DNA of 63,161 bases from Paracoccus amoyensis (GTDB lineage: Bacteria > Pseudomonadota > Alphaproteobacteria > Rhodobacterales > Rhodobacteraceae): the NCBI RefSeq assembly GCF_014490725.1, contig NZ_JACOQL010000008.1:1-63161 (forward strand). Reading direction: 5' to 3'. Positions within the stretch are counted from its first letter, which is position 1. Every line of letters begins with the position of its first letter. The translations under genes were made by a program, and so were the position numbers. The notes under the pieces are model-generated. The model did no database searches, was not told the origin of the DNA, and saw nothing but the letters and a program-made list of their open reading frames with translations. Shown here in pieces: positions 17,105 through 25,747 of this stretch.

Positions 17105-17581
17105 ATGCTGACCAATAACCGTGACCGTAAACTTTTGCGGGCCATCACACGCTACCAGACCTACCGTGATCGCCGCGGTATTCTGTCACGCCTGACATGC
17201 ATGTCGGGTAAGGCGGGACATAAGCTTTGGTCGCTGCTCAGCGCATCCGACATTCACCGTGACGCGCAGATTTCGCCTGATACACGCATGCCGCATCCGA
17301 TGGGGATCGTGGTTCATGCAGGTGCCGTGATCGAGCCGGGCTGCCTGATCATGCAACATGTGACTGTGGGCCAACTAGCTGATGGTGGCGCGCCTTATAT
17401 CGAAAAAGGCGCCTATCTGGGTGCCGGCGCCCGGGTGCTTGGGTCGGTCCGGATCGGGGCGGGCGCACGGATCGGGGCGAATGCCGTGGTTCTGAAGGAT
17501 GTGCCGCCCGGTGCAACCGCTGTCGGAGTTCCGGCAAGGATCATTCCGAATATTCCCGTTCCCGACCCAAATCAGGGCTGA
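17105..17581 (+). CDS. Serine acetyltransferase-like (CysE family) enzyme
   Basis: A 158-aa left-handed beta-helix protein. The active-site-like region (PHPMGIVVHAGAVIEPGC) resembles the CysE catalytic His context. Hexapeptide turns are AYLGAGARVLGSVRIGAGARIGANAVVLKDVPPG, and the end is VGVPARII. It is much shorter than housekeeping CysE (about 270 aa) and lacks its N-terminal helical domain. EPS loci often carry this short form (EpsC/WcaB-like), which acetylates sugars rather than serine. It sits 8 bp downstream of the DUF535 gene. Confidence 0.8.
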   Translation: MLTNNRDRKLLRAITRYQTYRDRRGILSRLTCMSGKAGHKLWSLLSASDIHRDAQISPDTRMPHPMGIVVHAGAVIEPGCLIMQHVTVGQLADGGAPYIEKGAYLGAGARVLGSVRIGAGARIGANAVVLKDVPPGATAVGVPARIIPNIPVPDPNQG

Positions 17582-17588
17582 TGATCAC

Positions 17589-18665
17589 ATGACAGGGTGG
17601 AGCGTTTGCATTGCAACCCTGAACCGGGCTCAGTCGTTGCGGCGCGCTATTCTGCATGTACTGCAACAGACGATCCTGCCAGATCAGATCGTGATCGTCG
17701 ATGCCAGCACGGACTGGCAGGACAGTCACGCGGCGATTGCAGCACTCCTGGCCGGTCATCCGGCGATCCGGCTGGATTATGTGCATAGTGTGGTCCGTTC
17801 CTCTGCGACACAGCGGAATGTCGGGATCGCGCTTTGCACCGGCGATGTCATTTTCCTGATCGACGACGATTCCTTCCTGTATCCGGACTGTGCCGAACAG
17901 ATTCTGATGCTTTATGATGCCGATCAAGGGCAAGAGGTTGCGGCCATCCGCGCCGACCTGACGGATATTCCGCCCGTCTTGTCCATTGACGAAAACCGCG
18001 TTCTGGAACGCAAGAAATCCGGCAATCGCGGAGAGTTGGAGCCGTTGAAAAATGCGGCTCTGGGCAGTCGGTTTGGCCGTTGGTTCCATCGCAGGGTTCT
18101 GATGCAAAGCATGCAGGAAACCTTTCTGCGCTATGATGGGCCACGCCTGAAACCGCTGCCCGCCGCATTGCTGGCGCTGAATGTCGACACGGTTTCCTTC
18201 ATGCCGGGATGTGCGATGACTGTCAGACGGGATATCGCCATTGCCGAACCCTTTGATGCCGCATTGCGCTATTACGCGGCCTATGAAGATGTCGATGTCA
18301 GCTATCGCTATGCAAAGCACGGGCATGTGCTGTTCACGCCTCAGGCAAGACTGCATCATTTCGAGGTGGCAGGCGGGCGTATGGATCGCAAGAAGATCAT
18401 CGCGTTTCAGTTGCTGAACATGGTCGTCTTTCTGCGTCGTCATGCCGACAATTCAGATGACTGGGTCAGCCGCTATCAGGTGATGATGTATCGCCGGTTG
18501 CTGGGGGAATTCCTGAAGGACCTGCTCAGCGGGCGGACAGGGTTTCCGCAGATGCGGGGCGTGTTGCTGGCGCGTCAACATTGGCGTCGGCTCTGGGCCG
18601 TGCCTGTCGATCAGCTGGACGATTATTACCCGGAATTACAGCGCCACATTCTGGAGCGGTTGTAG
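17589..18665 (+). CDS. Family 2 glycosyltransferase
   Basis: 358 aa from ATG 17589; the upstream extension to 17499 overlaps the acetyltransferase. GT-A fold: WSVCIATLNRAQSLRRAILHVLQQT (nucleotide-binding strand and helix), IVIVDASTD, an SATQRNVGIALC motif and the metal-binding FLIDDDSF. Acceptor-region residues include AAYEDVDVSYRYAKHG. No membrane helices, so it would add one sugar to the lipid-linked repeat unit on the cytoplasmic side. Last gene of the wecE operon. It ends 10 bp from a convergent glycosyltransferase gene. Confidence 0.88.
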   Translation: MTGWSVCIATLNRAQSLRRAILHVLQQTILPDQIVIVDASTDWQDSHAAIAALLAGHPAIRLDYVHSVVRSSATQRNVGIALCTGDVIFLIDDDSFLYPDCAEQILMLYDADQGQEVAAIRADLTDIPPVLSIDENRVLERKKSGNRGELEPLKNAALGSRFGRWFHRRVLMQSMQETFLRYDGPRLKPLPAALLALNVDTVSFMPGCAMTVRRDIAIAEPFDAALRYYAAYEDVDVSYRYAKHGHVLFTPQARLHHFEVAGGRMDRKKIIAFQLLNMVVFLRRHADNSDDWVSRYQVMMYRRLLGEFLKDLLSGRTGFPQMRGVLLARQHWRRLWAVPVDQLDDYYPELQRHILERL

Positions 18666-18675
18666 CGCCGGCTGA

Positions 18676-19839
18676 CTATTCGGACGGATCGGGTGGCAAG
18701 GGCATGGCCACGCGCCGCCGCCGCTGAATGCTTTCAAAGCTGTCGGCGGCGATCTGCCCCAGAACCTGCCGCTGCAAGCGGCCCTGGTTTGTCTGCAATC
18801 TTTGCAGATGGCTGTTCATGCTGCCCAGGCGGTTGTCGATTGCCTGACGTTGCCATGCATCGATCTGGCCGTTGATGTCGCCGCTGCGCAAACGGTTGGC
18901 GATGGGCCAGATGGATTTCATGGCCTCGGTCGCCGCCAGATCGTTTTGCCAAAGTGCATCCGGAATGGATTGCAGAGCCTTTGAGGCCGCTGTGCCATAG
19001 CTGTAATAGGCCTGACGCGACAGGCGCCCGACATGCCAGGACATGTTCGACAACAGCCAGCGCGCCGCAGACAGCAGGTTCCGATCGTCAGCGTCGGGCA
19101 GGTTGTTCAGGATCGTGTCGAAATGGGTGAAAAACGCCGTCAGTTCTATTCCGGTCGATGCCATGGTCTGGCCGGGGCGGTTGATGCGATGATAGCAGAT
19201 GATCGTGTTCAGAAAGCCGATGGTTTCGGCCTTCATGCAGACAGCCCAGTGGAACGGGTTATCCTCGAAAAAGAAATCGCCTTCGGGAAAGCGCAGCTTA
19301 TGGGCCTCCAGAAAGTCGCGACGATAGAATTTTCGCCAGGGCACGGCGATAAAGGTCAGGGCCTGTGCCCGCAGCGTGTCCAAGGGCGTCTTGCGATCCA
19401 AACCGGACCATTTCTGGAAATCCGCCGGCTTCTTTGTCGCCTGTTTGGATTGGTCAAATTCCAGATAGTTTGTGAAAAGGATGTCCGAGGGGTGCAGCGT
19501 CCAGTGGGCGCGTGCCTTGTTGAAGCCTTGAATATCGACCCAGTCATCGCCATCGACGAAGAAGACTGTATCGCAACTGGCGGCATTCAGCCCGATATTG
19601 GCCCCGATACCGACCCCGCCCATCGTATTGGTGCCCAGATAGATGGGCTTGAACGTCACCCCTTCGGCAAAGGGGTTTTGCGCGGCGAAAGCCTGAACAT
19701 GTTCCACCGTGCCATCATTTGAGCCATCATCGACCAGAATGACCTCGTCCCCGGCACGGGCGACGGCGGCGACGGAATCCAGACAGTGCCCGATATAGGG
19801 CAGGATATTATAGGTGGTGATGATAAAGCTGATGGTCAT
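18676..19839 (-). CDS. Family 2 glycosyltransferase
   Basis: 387 aa. The N-terminus is ISFIITTYNILPYIGHCLDSVAAVARAGDEVILVDDGSNDGT, with a DxD-type metal site in FFVDGDDWVDI and an acceptor-side WRKFYRRDFL motif near residue 175. The C-terminal third is helical and ends in a charged tail (QRRRRVAMPLPP). It is preceded by the gene at 19843 with a 3-bp gap, giving a three-gene minus-strand unit (21374 to 18676). Donor and acceptor sugars cannot be read from sequence. Confidence 0.88.
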   Translation of the reverse strand: MTISFIITTYNILPYIGHCLDSVAAVARAGDEVILVDDGSNDGTVEHVQAFAAQNPFAEGVTFKPIYLGTNTMGGVGIGANIGLNAASCDTVFFVDGDDWVDIQGFNKARAHWTLHPSDILFTNYLEFDQSKQATKKPADFQKWSGLDRKTPLDTLRAQALTFIAVPWRKFYRRDFLEAHKLRFPEGDFFFEDNPFHWAVCMKAETIGFLNTIICYHRINRPGQTMASTGIELTAFFTHFDTILNNLPDADDRNLLSAARWLLSNMSWHVGRLSRQAYYSYGTAASKALQSIPDALWQNDLAATEAMKSIWPIANRLRSGDINGQIDAWQRQAIDNRLGSMNSHLQRLQTNQGRLQRQVLGQIAADSFESIQRRRRVAMPLPPDPSE

Positions 19840-19842
19840 GTG

Positions 19843-20838
19843 TCAGGCGCCTTCCTTCAGCAGAAACCGGACAATGGCGTCGGCACGATCGGGCCGGGAA
19901 TGGGCAAAAAGACGGAATTCATCGGGCGTAAAGTCCAGATAGGCATCAATCGCCAGGCGGGTGAATTCCGGGATCAGGTCTTCATCGACCTGCTGCAGGT
20001 TCCAGCGAGAGACATTGTCGACGAAATGGATGAATTCCGGGATCAGAATGGATTTGCCGGGGGTGTTCCTGATCTCTTGCGTCAGGTCTGACAGGATGCT
20101 GCGCAGGCACAGCCGTTCTGCCCCCTTGCGGCTGGTCAGATGGTGTGTTCGCTCGCCCACGATATGGGTCGCACCGATCAGACGGCTGGCCTGAATATGA
20201 TTTGCACGGGCGAAGCTAAGCCAATGCAGCCGGATATCATTATGCACCGGTGTTTCTGAACAGGTGATCCCGGCATCGGTCAGAAAATCGTGGCGATAGA
20301 TCTTGTTCCACGGATAGGCGCTGATCGTGCAAAGCGCGGCCTGTGCCGCGATTGACAGCATTTCCACGGCGTTGTTCTTGTCTAGGGCCCGGTCCCATAA
20401 TGCCTCTTCCGAGGGGAATGTGCCCTGCCGACCTTCGCTTTCCTCGACCCGCGTATCGCTGTGCCGGAAGATGGTGAAATCCGGCATGCCCGCCGCCAGA
20501 TGTTGGCGCCAGATGATCGGGAAATTTTCGCTCAGATGGTCGTCGGCATCGAAGAACAGGATATTCCCCGAGGTCGCGGCCGCCAGACCCATGTTGCGGG
20601 CATGGCCGGCACCACGCTGCCGATCCGAACGCAGATAGATCAGACGCGCGCCCAGCCGGTCCTGCGAAAAGCCAAGGGCTTCGGGATGGCATTCCAGATC
20701 CGAGGCGTCATCGGCGACGATGATTTCGGAAAAGACGCCCAGATCCGCAATCTGGCCCAACAGGACGGCCAGGTCTTCAGGCAGGTTCCAGACCGGAATG
20801 ATGATGGACAGATCTTCCTGTACGCTCATGCGGATCAC
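19843..20838 (-). CDS. Family 2 glycosyltransferase
   Basis: 331 aa if it starts at GTG 20838 (overlapping the upstream TGA), or 328 aa from the ATG at 20829. GT-A features are LSIIIPVWNLPEDLAVLLGQI, EIIVADDASD, GAGHARNMGLAAA and the metal-binding ILFFDADDHL. An AYPWNKIYRHDFL motif near residue 180 mirrors the WRKFYRRDFL of the next gene, so the two enzymes are likely paralogues. The overlap with the preceding gene points to translational coupling. Confidence 0.87.
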   Translation of the reverse strand: MIRMSVQEDLSIIIPVWNLPEDLAVLLGQIADLGVFSEIIVADDASDLECHPEALGFSQDRLGARLIYLRSDRQRGAGHARNMGLAAATSGNILFFDADDHLSENFPIIWRQHLAAGMPDFTIFRHSDTRVEESEGRQGTFPSEEALWDRALDKNNAVEMLSIAAQAALCTISAYPWNKIYRHDFLTDAGITCSETPVHNDIRLHWLSFARANHIQASRLIGATHIVGERTHHLTSRKGAERLCLRSILSDLTQEIRNTPGKSILIPEFIHFVDNVSRWNLQQVDEDLIPEFTRLAIDAYLDFTPDEFRLFAHSRPDRADAIVRFLLKEGA

Positions 20839-21374
20839 ACGACGAAGAAACGCAGATCCAGCAGGTTCAGATCAACATCGCTGCCCTGGAAGAACAGGAT
20901 CAGATCGCGCCATTGCGCCTGACGCGGCAGGTCTGTCAGTTTACTGATTTCCAGAACATCCAGATGCGTGCTGGTCTGCGCGAATGACACCATGGTCTTG
21001 GGGAAGAACGTGTCAACGAACTGTCCGTCCTGACCCGAACGCAGACAGATCCGCGTGGTAAAGGAAGATGGCGCCTGACTGCGCGCGACCACACCGATCA
21101 CGGCAGCATCGCCAAGATCAAGCGGCCCCATGACAAGGTGCATGGCTTGCCAGCGTGCCGGGTTTTTACCGGGACGAATCCGCAGTTTCAGCAGGTTTGC
21201 CGCGCTGGCCTCATATTCGCCGGTGACATTTGCATCGGGATCGGTGGACAGGAATACGCCGTCGATGATCGGTGTCTGCTCAGCCGCGATTTTGCCCCGC
21301 CCCTCATACGCGCGCAGCATTTGCAGCGAAAAGCGAACCTGTGCATCCGGACCCAGAAAGATGTTGTCTGCCAT
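20835..21374 (-). CDS. Orphan beta-rich protein, domain shared with the 25623 protein
   Basis: 179 aa with no family recognised. Predicted mostly beta-strand, without signal peptide or membrane helix. Its end (GSDVDLNLLDLRFFVV) parallels the end of the N-terminal domain of the 660-aa protein encoded from 25623 (GTLNLLDLEIIHID). Both have a similar length before that point and similar strand patterns (LLKLRIRPGKN versus RTPRLKIIEYKDG). The likely reading is a stand-alone beta-sandwich, perhaps carbohydrate-binding, that is also used as an enzyme module. It overlaps the next glycosyltransferase start, implying coupled expression. Confidence 0.6.
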   Translation of the reverse strand: MADNIFLGPDAQVRFSLQMLRAYEGRGKIAAEQTPIIDGVFLSTDPDANVTGEYEASAANLLKLRIRPGKNPARWQAMHLVMGPLDLGDAAVIGVVARSQAPSSFTTRICLRSGQDGQFVDTFFPKTMVSFAQTSTHLDVLEISKLTDLPRQAQWRDLILFFQGSDVDLNLLDLRFFVV

Positions 21375-21503
21375 GTAAAGCTTTCAAAGTGCCAATGGTT
21401 TATCTGCTCTTAGTCAGGATATTCTCGATAGACCAGCGGAAGTTGCTCCGAACCGGCCCATCGGGCCTTGGCAAGTGGATTTACGGCGGATATCTGAACC
21501 GCG

Positions 21504-22250
21504 ATGAAAATTGATCGGAAACTGGCGCTGTTTTTGGACGGCAGATTGACGGCAGATCGTCTTGTGACGGCGGTCGATCTGGGAACCGTTGGCGTCAAGG
21601 ATGGGCGCCATCTGAATCAGGTGCTTTTCGAAGAAAACAGCCTGCTCGGCAGCGATGTAACTGGGGCAGGTGCGCCCGTTTTTCTTGGCGGTGGCAGCTA
21701 TATGAATGCAGGCGGCTATCTGCGGGGGCAGGTTTTCATTGGCCGCTTTTCCAGCATCGGGCGGCGCATCACGATTGGTGCCGGCCATCACCACATGACG
21801 GGCCTTTCGACCTCTCCGGCATTGTCGCGCGGCACACCGGGCAGCGGTTACACGCGGGAAGAAGCCGAAATGCTGGGTGTTGCCCAACATACGCAGAAAA
21901 GCTTGCCGGTGGAAATCGGCTGCGATGTCTGGATTGGTGATGGTGCCGTCATCATGCCGGGCGTGAAAATTGGTCATGGTGCGGTCATTGGCGCCAATGC
22001 TGTCGTGACCAGGGATGTTCCAGCCTATGCCATTGTGGCGGGGGTGCCGGCCAAAATCCTGCGATACCGCTTTCCGGAACAGATCCGAGAGGCGTTATTG
22101 CGGTCCGAATGGTGGGAATATTCCATTGTGCAGTTGCAAACCCTGCCGATGCGCAATGTTCTGTCCTGCCTTGAGGCGTTGCAGGACTGGCCTGCGGCCG
22201 ATGAGGACCACTACCAGACCTTTGCCACCGGACCCGGCACGCCCGGATAA
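21504..22250 (+). CDS. CatB-like O-acetyltransferase
   Basis: A 248-aa hexapeptide acyltransferase of the xenobiotic/CatB type. The beta-helix begins at [28 protein letters not shown], with the probable catalytic histidines in that HHH. The typical insertion loop follows, and then [55 protein letters not shown]. It faces minus-strand glycosyltransferase genes on both sides, so it has its own promoter in the 129-bp divergent gap (21375-21503). It probably O-acetylates an EPS sugar from acetyl-CoA. Confidence 0.85.
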   Translation: MKIDRKLALFLDGRLTADRLVTAVDLGTVGVKDGRHLNQVLFEENSLLGSDVTGAGAPVFLGGGSYMNAGGYLRGQVFIGRFSSIGRRITIGAGHHHMTGLSTSPALSRGTPGSGYTREEAEMLGVAQHTQKSLPVEIGCDVWIGDGAVIMPGVKIGHGAVIGANAVVTRDVPAYAIVAGVPAKILRYRFPEQIREALLRSEWWEYSIVQLQTLPMRNVLSCLEALQDWPAADEDHYQTFATGPGTPG

Positions 22251-22264
22251 CCTGTTTTCGGTCC

Positions 22265-22930
22265 TTAGACGGCTTCGAACAGATAGGTTGGGGTGACGTT
22301 ATAGCGCCGCGTGGGGCGATAGCCCAACGGTTCCAGACAGGTCACCAGATCATCGAAGCTTTGCCGATTGATCGCTTCGGCGATGATCAGGGGTTTATGG
22401 CGCATGATGGTGATTGCGGCCCCTTTCATGCAGGCGACCTCGAACCCTTCCACATCGACCTTCAGCAGGTCCAGCCGCTTCAGTTGCAGCGAATCCAGTG
22501 GGATCACCTGGACATCGCCACCCCTGTCCAGGTGGATCATTCTGGTGCCGCTGTTATGCTGTGCGGAGCCCCCGATGCCCGAAGCCCGCGCAAAATCACG
22601 CCCGACCGCAGCATTGATGGGGCGGACGCTGTCGGTCAGGTCATTCGCCGCAATATTTCCCACAAGCCGGGCATAGGTATCGGCATCCTGTTCAATGGCA
22701 TAGCCCTGCAGACCAAGAATAGCGCCCAAAAAGACCGTATGGTTTCCCACATGCGCACCCGCATCGACGAAAACCCAATCCGGCATGGCGCGATGAAAGA
22801 TTTCCGTCAGCAGTTCGATTTCATAAAAAGCACCGGTTTGTTGGATGACCCTGGTGATGTGGTCGTCTGCATCAAGCCCGACAAGTTTGGCTTTTTTTCC
22901 TCCAAACTGCAGAAGAACATCGACGGGCAA
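22265..22930 (-). CDS. FkbM family methyltransferase
   Basis: A 221-aa SAM-dependent methyltransferase. Motif I is VFVDAGAHVGNHTVFLGAILG, the acidic residue ending the second strand is in GYAIEQDADT, and the FkbM signature is LLKVDVEGFEVACMKGA. Members O-methylate sugars in EPS, LPS and antibiotics. It lies 9 bp downstream of the 22940 gene in the same minus-strand unit, suggesting a methylated residue in the polymer. The exact position of methylation is unknown. Confidence 0.88.
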   Translation of the reverse strand: MPVDVLLQFGGKKAKLVGLDADDHITRVIQQTGAFYEIELLTEIFHRAMPDWVFVDAGAHVGNHTVFLGAILGLQGYAIEQDADTYARLVGNIAANDLTDSVRPINAAVGRDFARASGIGGSAQHNSGTRMIHLDRGGDVQVIPLDSLQLKRLDLLKVDVEGFEVACMKGAAITIMRHKPLIIAEAINRQSFDDLVTCLEPLGYRPTRRYNVTPTYLFEAV

Positions 22931-22939
22931 GACAGCACC

Positions 22940-23629
22940 TCACAAAAAAATCTTACTTAGCCCACCAAATTCTTGAACTTCCTGCAGGGCTTCGATGGGC
23001 AAACTGTTTGTGACACTGTGATACAGAGTCTCGATATTTGGCAACTCTTTCATCCAGTTGGCATCGCGGGCGATGCAAATCATCGGGTAGTGGTTGGCAT
23101 AGGCATGACGGGCAAAGCGGATATCGACATATCCTGATGAGCCGCGCATGACGTCCAGACCCGGCATTTGTGCGCCTTTGATATGGATCGTGCCGGTGCC
23201 CAGTTGATTGACACGCGCAGCTGCATCCAGACCGCGATAGAAAACATGCACCAGACGGCCACTGCGGCTGCGACCGTCATAATAGTCGGAATAGATGACG
23301 CCATGCACACCCAGAACCGGGTTTTCCAGACCGGTTGTCTGACGCAGATGGATCATCCCGTCAGTGTAATCCGCTGGATAGATGATGTCGTCATCACACA
23401 GAAAAACATCGTCATCATCCTGTGCCTCGAAGCAGAATTTTCCGACATCTTTCAGGTCTTCCTGCGGAAAATGGAAATTGGCGTTCCGGATGCCTCGCAG
23501 GGATCTTGGCACGTCGGTGTATTCGTTCAGCGCGATATTCAGCACATCGACCTGCACCGCGATCGAGATCAGCGCCGGCAGACAGGATTCTTCCCGTGCG
23601 GGATAGGTGGCGACATTGGCGATACGCAT
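22940..23629 (-). CDS. Short glycosyltransferase-like protein
   Basis: 229 aa. It opens MRIANVATYPAREESCLPALISI and carries an acidic metal-binding run, DDDVFLCDDDIIYPADY (near residue 75), the DxD region of GT-A enzymes. The typical first GT2 nucleotide-binding motif is weak and the protein is short. A GT2-like or GT-A superfamily assignment is more secure than a specific family. It is flanked at 11 and 9 bp by a glycosyltransferase and a methyltransferase on the same strand. Confidence 0.7.
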   Translation of the reverse strand: MRIANVATYPAREESCLPALISIAVQVDVLNIALNEYTDVPRSLRGIRNANFHFPQEDLKDVGKFCFEAQDDDDVFLCDDDIIYPADYTDGMIHLRQTTGLENPVLGVHGVIYSDYYDGRSRSGRLVHVFYRGLDAAARVNQLGTGTIHIKGAQMPGLDVMRGSSGYVDIRFARHAYANHYPMICIARDANWMKELPNIETLYHSVTNSLPIEALQEVQEFGGLSKIFL

Positions 23630-23640
23630 GTTCGATGATC

Positions 23641-25623
23641 CTATGATGTGATCGAGATCAGGCCCTTGGGCGCCCGATAGATGCCAACGGCGTGGGTGAT
23701 CTCTTCGATCTTCTGATCGGGCAGGATGGTTTTTCCCAGAACACGCTGGCGGCCGATGGCTGCGGCATAGGCGCGGCGGGCAGGGGCGCGATAGCCAGCT
23801 TCATCCGCCTCGATCCCGGCTGTGCGGGTCAGGGAGGAACTGCTCCACAGACCCAGAACCAGCGGCTGGCGCACGGTGACGATTTCCGACGCGGGCAATC
23901 TGCCCCGAAGTTTTTCGTAAAATTCGGAATCTGCACCGCAGAGGATTGAACGATAAGGTCCGAACTGATCATAGATCGGCCGGGCAAACATGATGCTGTT
24001 CAGACAGTTGCGCAGGAAGCGGCCGTCCCGAAAGGCGACGATATGGCCATTTTCCTTGATTCGCAGCCAAGATCCCAAGGCAACCTTTGCCTGATGGCGG
24101 GTCATTTCTTCCAACTGCGTTGAAATGCGATGCGGCAGGGCAATATCATCCGCATCGTGGAATGTGATGATGTCTCCACGCGCCTCGGCGATCAGATGAT
24201 TGCGGATATTGTAAGGCCCCTGATTTTCAGTGCCCCGATAGATGCGGACCCGTGGGTCGTCCGCAAATTCGCGCAGCCTTTCCGAGGTGGCATCGTCGCT
24301 GCAATCATCGGCGATCAGGATTTCGATGTCCTGATAGGTCTGATGAAGCAGCGAACGGATTGCATATCCGATTGTCTCTTCGGCCTGGTAGGCTGCCACG
24401 ATGACAGATACCAGCGGCCCATGCGTCATTCCGGTGAATGGCTTGTTTTCGCTAAAGGAAACACGATTCAGGATATTGGCACGATGTTCGCCCAAGGTGA
24501 TCCTGAACGGGCTGTCAAAGCTGTCCAGATAGTTGTTCAGCTGAAGCAGATAGCTTTCGTCGTCGAATTGCCGCTGGTAATTTGCCCAGATCAAGGCAGC
24601 TTCTGTCGTCGGCAAGGACAGGAAGATCATCTCTCCGAAGGATAATTGCCCCCCCCGCTCCAAGGCACGGTTCAGACTGAAAATATCGGTCTCGCCCGAG
24701 GGGAACTGATAGGACGCGTTTTTCACGTCGGGTTCACCGATATTGCGCGACAACTGGATCGAGGCATTGGGACAAAGCCCAAGGGCCGAAAATTCCCGCA
24801 TCATGTTCCTGGCTTCTTCGATCTCGCCAAGGGCCAAGGCGGTATCCAGCATCCTGGGGGCGGTCGTTTCGATCAGGGTGCGATCATGGCGGTGTTGCGC
24901 ACGGATATATTTGCAGATGCCCCAGGCCGTTTGATAATCTTCCAGCGCCACGGCGACACCCAGCATTTTGGGCAACCAGCCCTGGGGATTCTTGCGCAGG
25001 CTGGAATCCATGCTGTCGTTCAGGCTGCTGAGCGTTTTGTTGACCTGAAGATCAGACAGCCGGTAGGGCGGCAGACCCGGAATATCGGTTGCGATCGCGC
25101 CATCGATATGGATGATTTCCAGATCGAGCAGGTTGAGAGTGCCTGTCTTCGCCATCTCGATGCAAAAGCGATATTGCCGGTCCGGATAGGTCTGGGCGGT
25201 TGTGGCGACCAGAAATTCGACAGTTTTCGGGGTCTTCGTGACGGGCAGATCCTGGGCGATGTTCAGATAGGTTTGCCCGACGCCGTCTTTATATTCGATG
25301 ATTTTCAGACGAGGTGTCCGGGCGGGTTTATCGGTGATATATTGATAGGTCAGCGCCACCCGATAGCGCCCGGTATTCAGATCGCTTTGGTTGATGCTTT
25401 GTTCCAACCGCACCCATCTGTAATCCTGGTTCAGTCGCAGGGCGATGCTGGCGAATGCATTGATCTGATCCTGAAAGATTTCGATGCCCGGCAGGGTCCG
25501 ATCAGCCGGGTCCAGAGGCTGACTGGCGGACAGGCGCCATGTATCCGTTATCGGGCCTGTCTTTGTCCGAGATTGGGCTGATACGGCGTCAAAAATGGAT
25601 TTGTCGGAAATGACGCTTGGCAT
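23641..25623 (-). CDS. Three-part protein with C-terminal family 2 glycosyltransferase
   Basis: 660 aa. Residues 1-190 form a beta-rich domain ending LNLLDLEIIHID, resembling the orphan protein at 20835. Residues 200-380 are helical, with TPR-like pairs (GVAVALEDYQTAWGICKYIRAQ, DTALALGEIEEARNMMREF). Residues 400-640 are a GT-A catalytic domain: PLVSVIVAAYQAEETIGYAIRSLLHQTYQDIEILIADDCS, with the metal site ITFHDADDIALP. The architecture suggests a glycosyltransferase held to its acceptor or partner by carbohydrate- and protein-binding modules. No membrane span. First gene of the minus-strand unit down to 22265. Confidence 0.82.
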   Translation of the reverse strand: MPSVISDKSIFDAVSAQSRTKTGPITDTWRLSASQPLDPADRTLPGIEIFQDQINAFASIALRLNQDYRWVRLEQSINQSDLNTGRYRVALTYQYITDKPARTPRLKIIEYKDGVGQTYLNIAQDLPVTKTPKTVEFLVATTAQTYPDRQYRFCIEMAKTGTLNLLDLEIIHIDGAIATDIPGLPPYRLSDLQVNKTLSSLNDSMDSSLRKNPQGWLPKMLGVAVALEDYQTAWGICKYIRAQHRHDRTLIETTAPRMLDTALALGEIEEARNMMREFSALGLCPNASIQLSRNIGEPDVKNASYQFPSGETDIFSLNRALERGGQLSFGEMIFLSLPTTEAALIWANYQRQFDDESYLLQLNNYLDSFDSPFRITLGEHRANILNRVSFSENKPFTGMTHGPLVSVIVAAYQAEETIGYAIRSLLHQTYQDIEILIADDCSDDATSERLREFADDPRVRIYRGTENQGPYNIRNHLIAEARGDIITFHDADDIALPHRISTQLEEMTRHQAKVALGSWLRIKENGHIVAFRDGRFLRNCLNSIMFARPIYDQFGPYRSILCGADSEFYEKLRGRLPASEIVTVRQPLVLGLWSSSSLTRTAGIEADEAGYRAPARRAYAAAIGRQRVLGKTILPDQKIEEITHAVGIYRAPKGLISITS

Positions 25624-25747
25624 GGTTCTTGCCCCCTGATTTTCGCCTGCGATCGGGCTGCTTCGACGACAACTCTTGGGGGCAAGGCCTTAGCAGCAAG
25701 CTTCGGAGGAAGCCATATCCCTGCTGGTCAAGGAGATGACATGTTTA

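Noticed and set aside
17105..17581. Housekeeping cysteine biosynthesis CysE
   Set aside because: Too short and lacking the N-terminal helical domain; the EPS operon context favours a sugar acetyltransferase.
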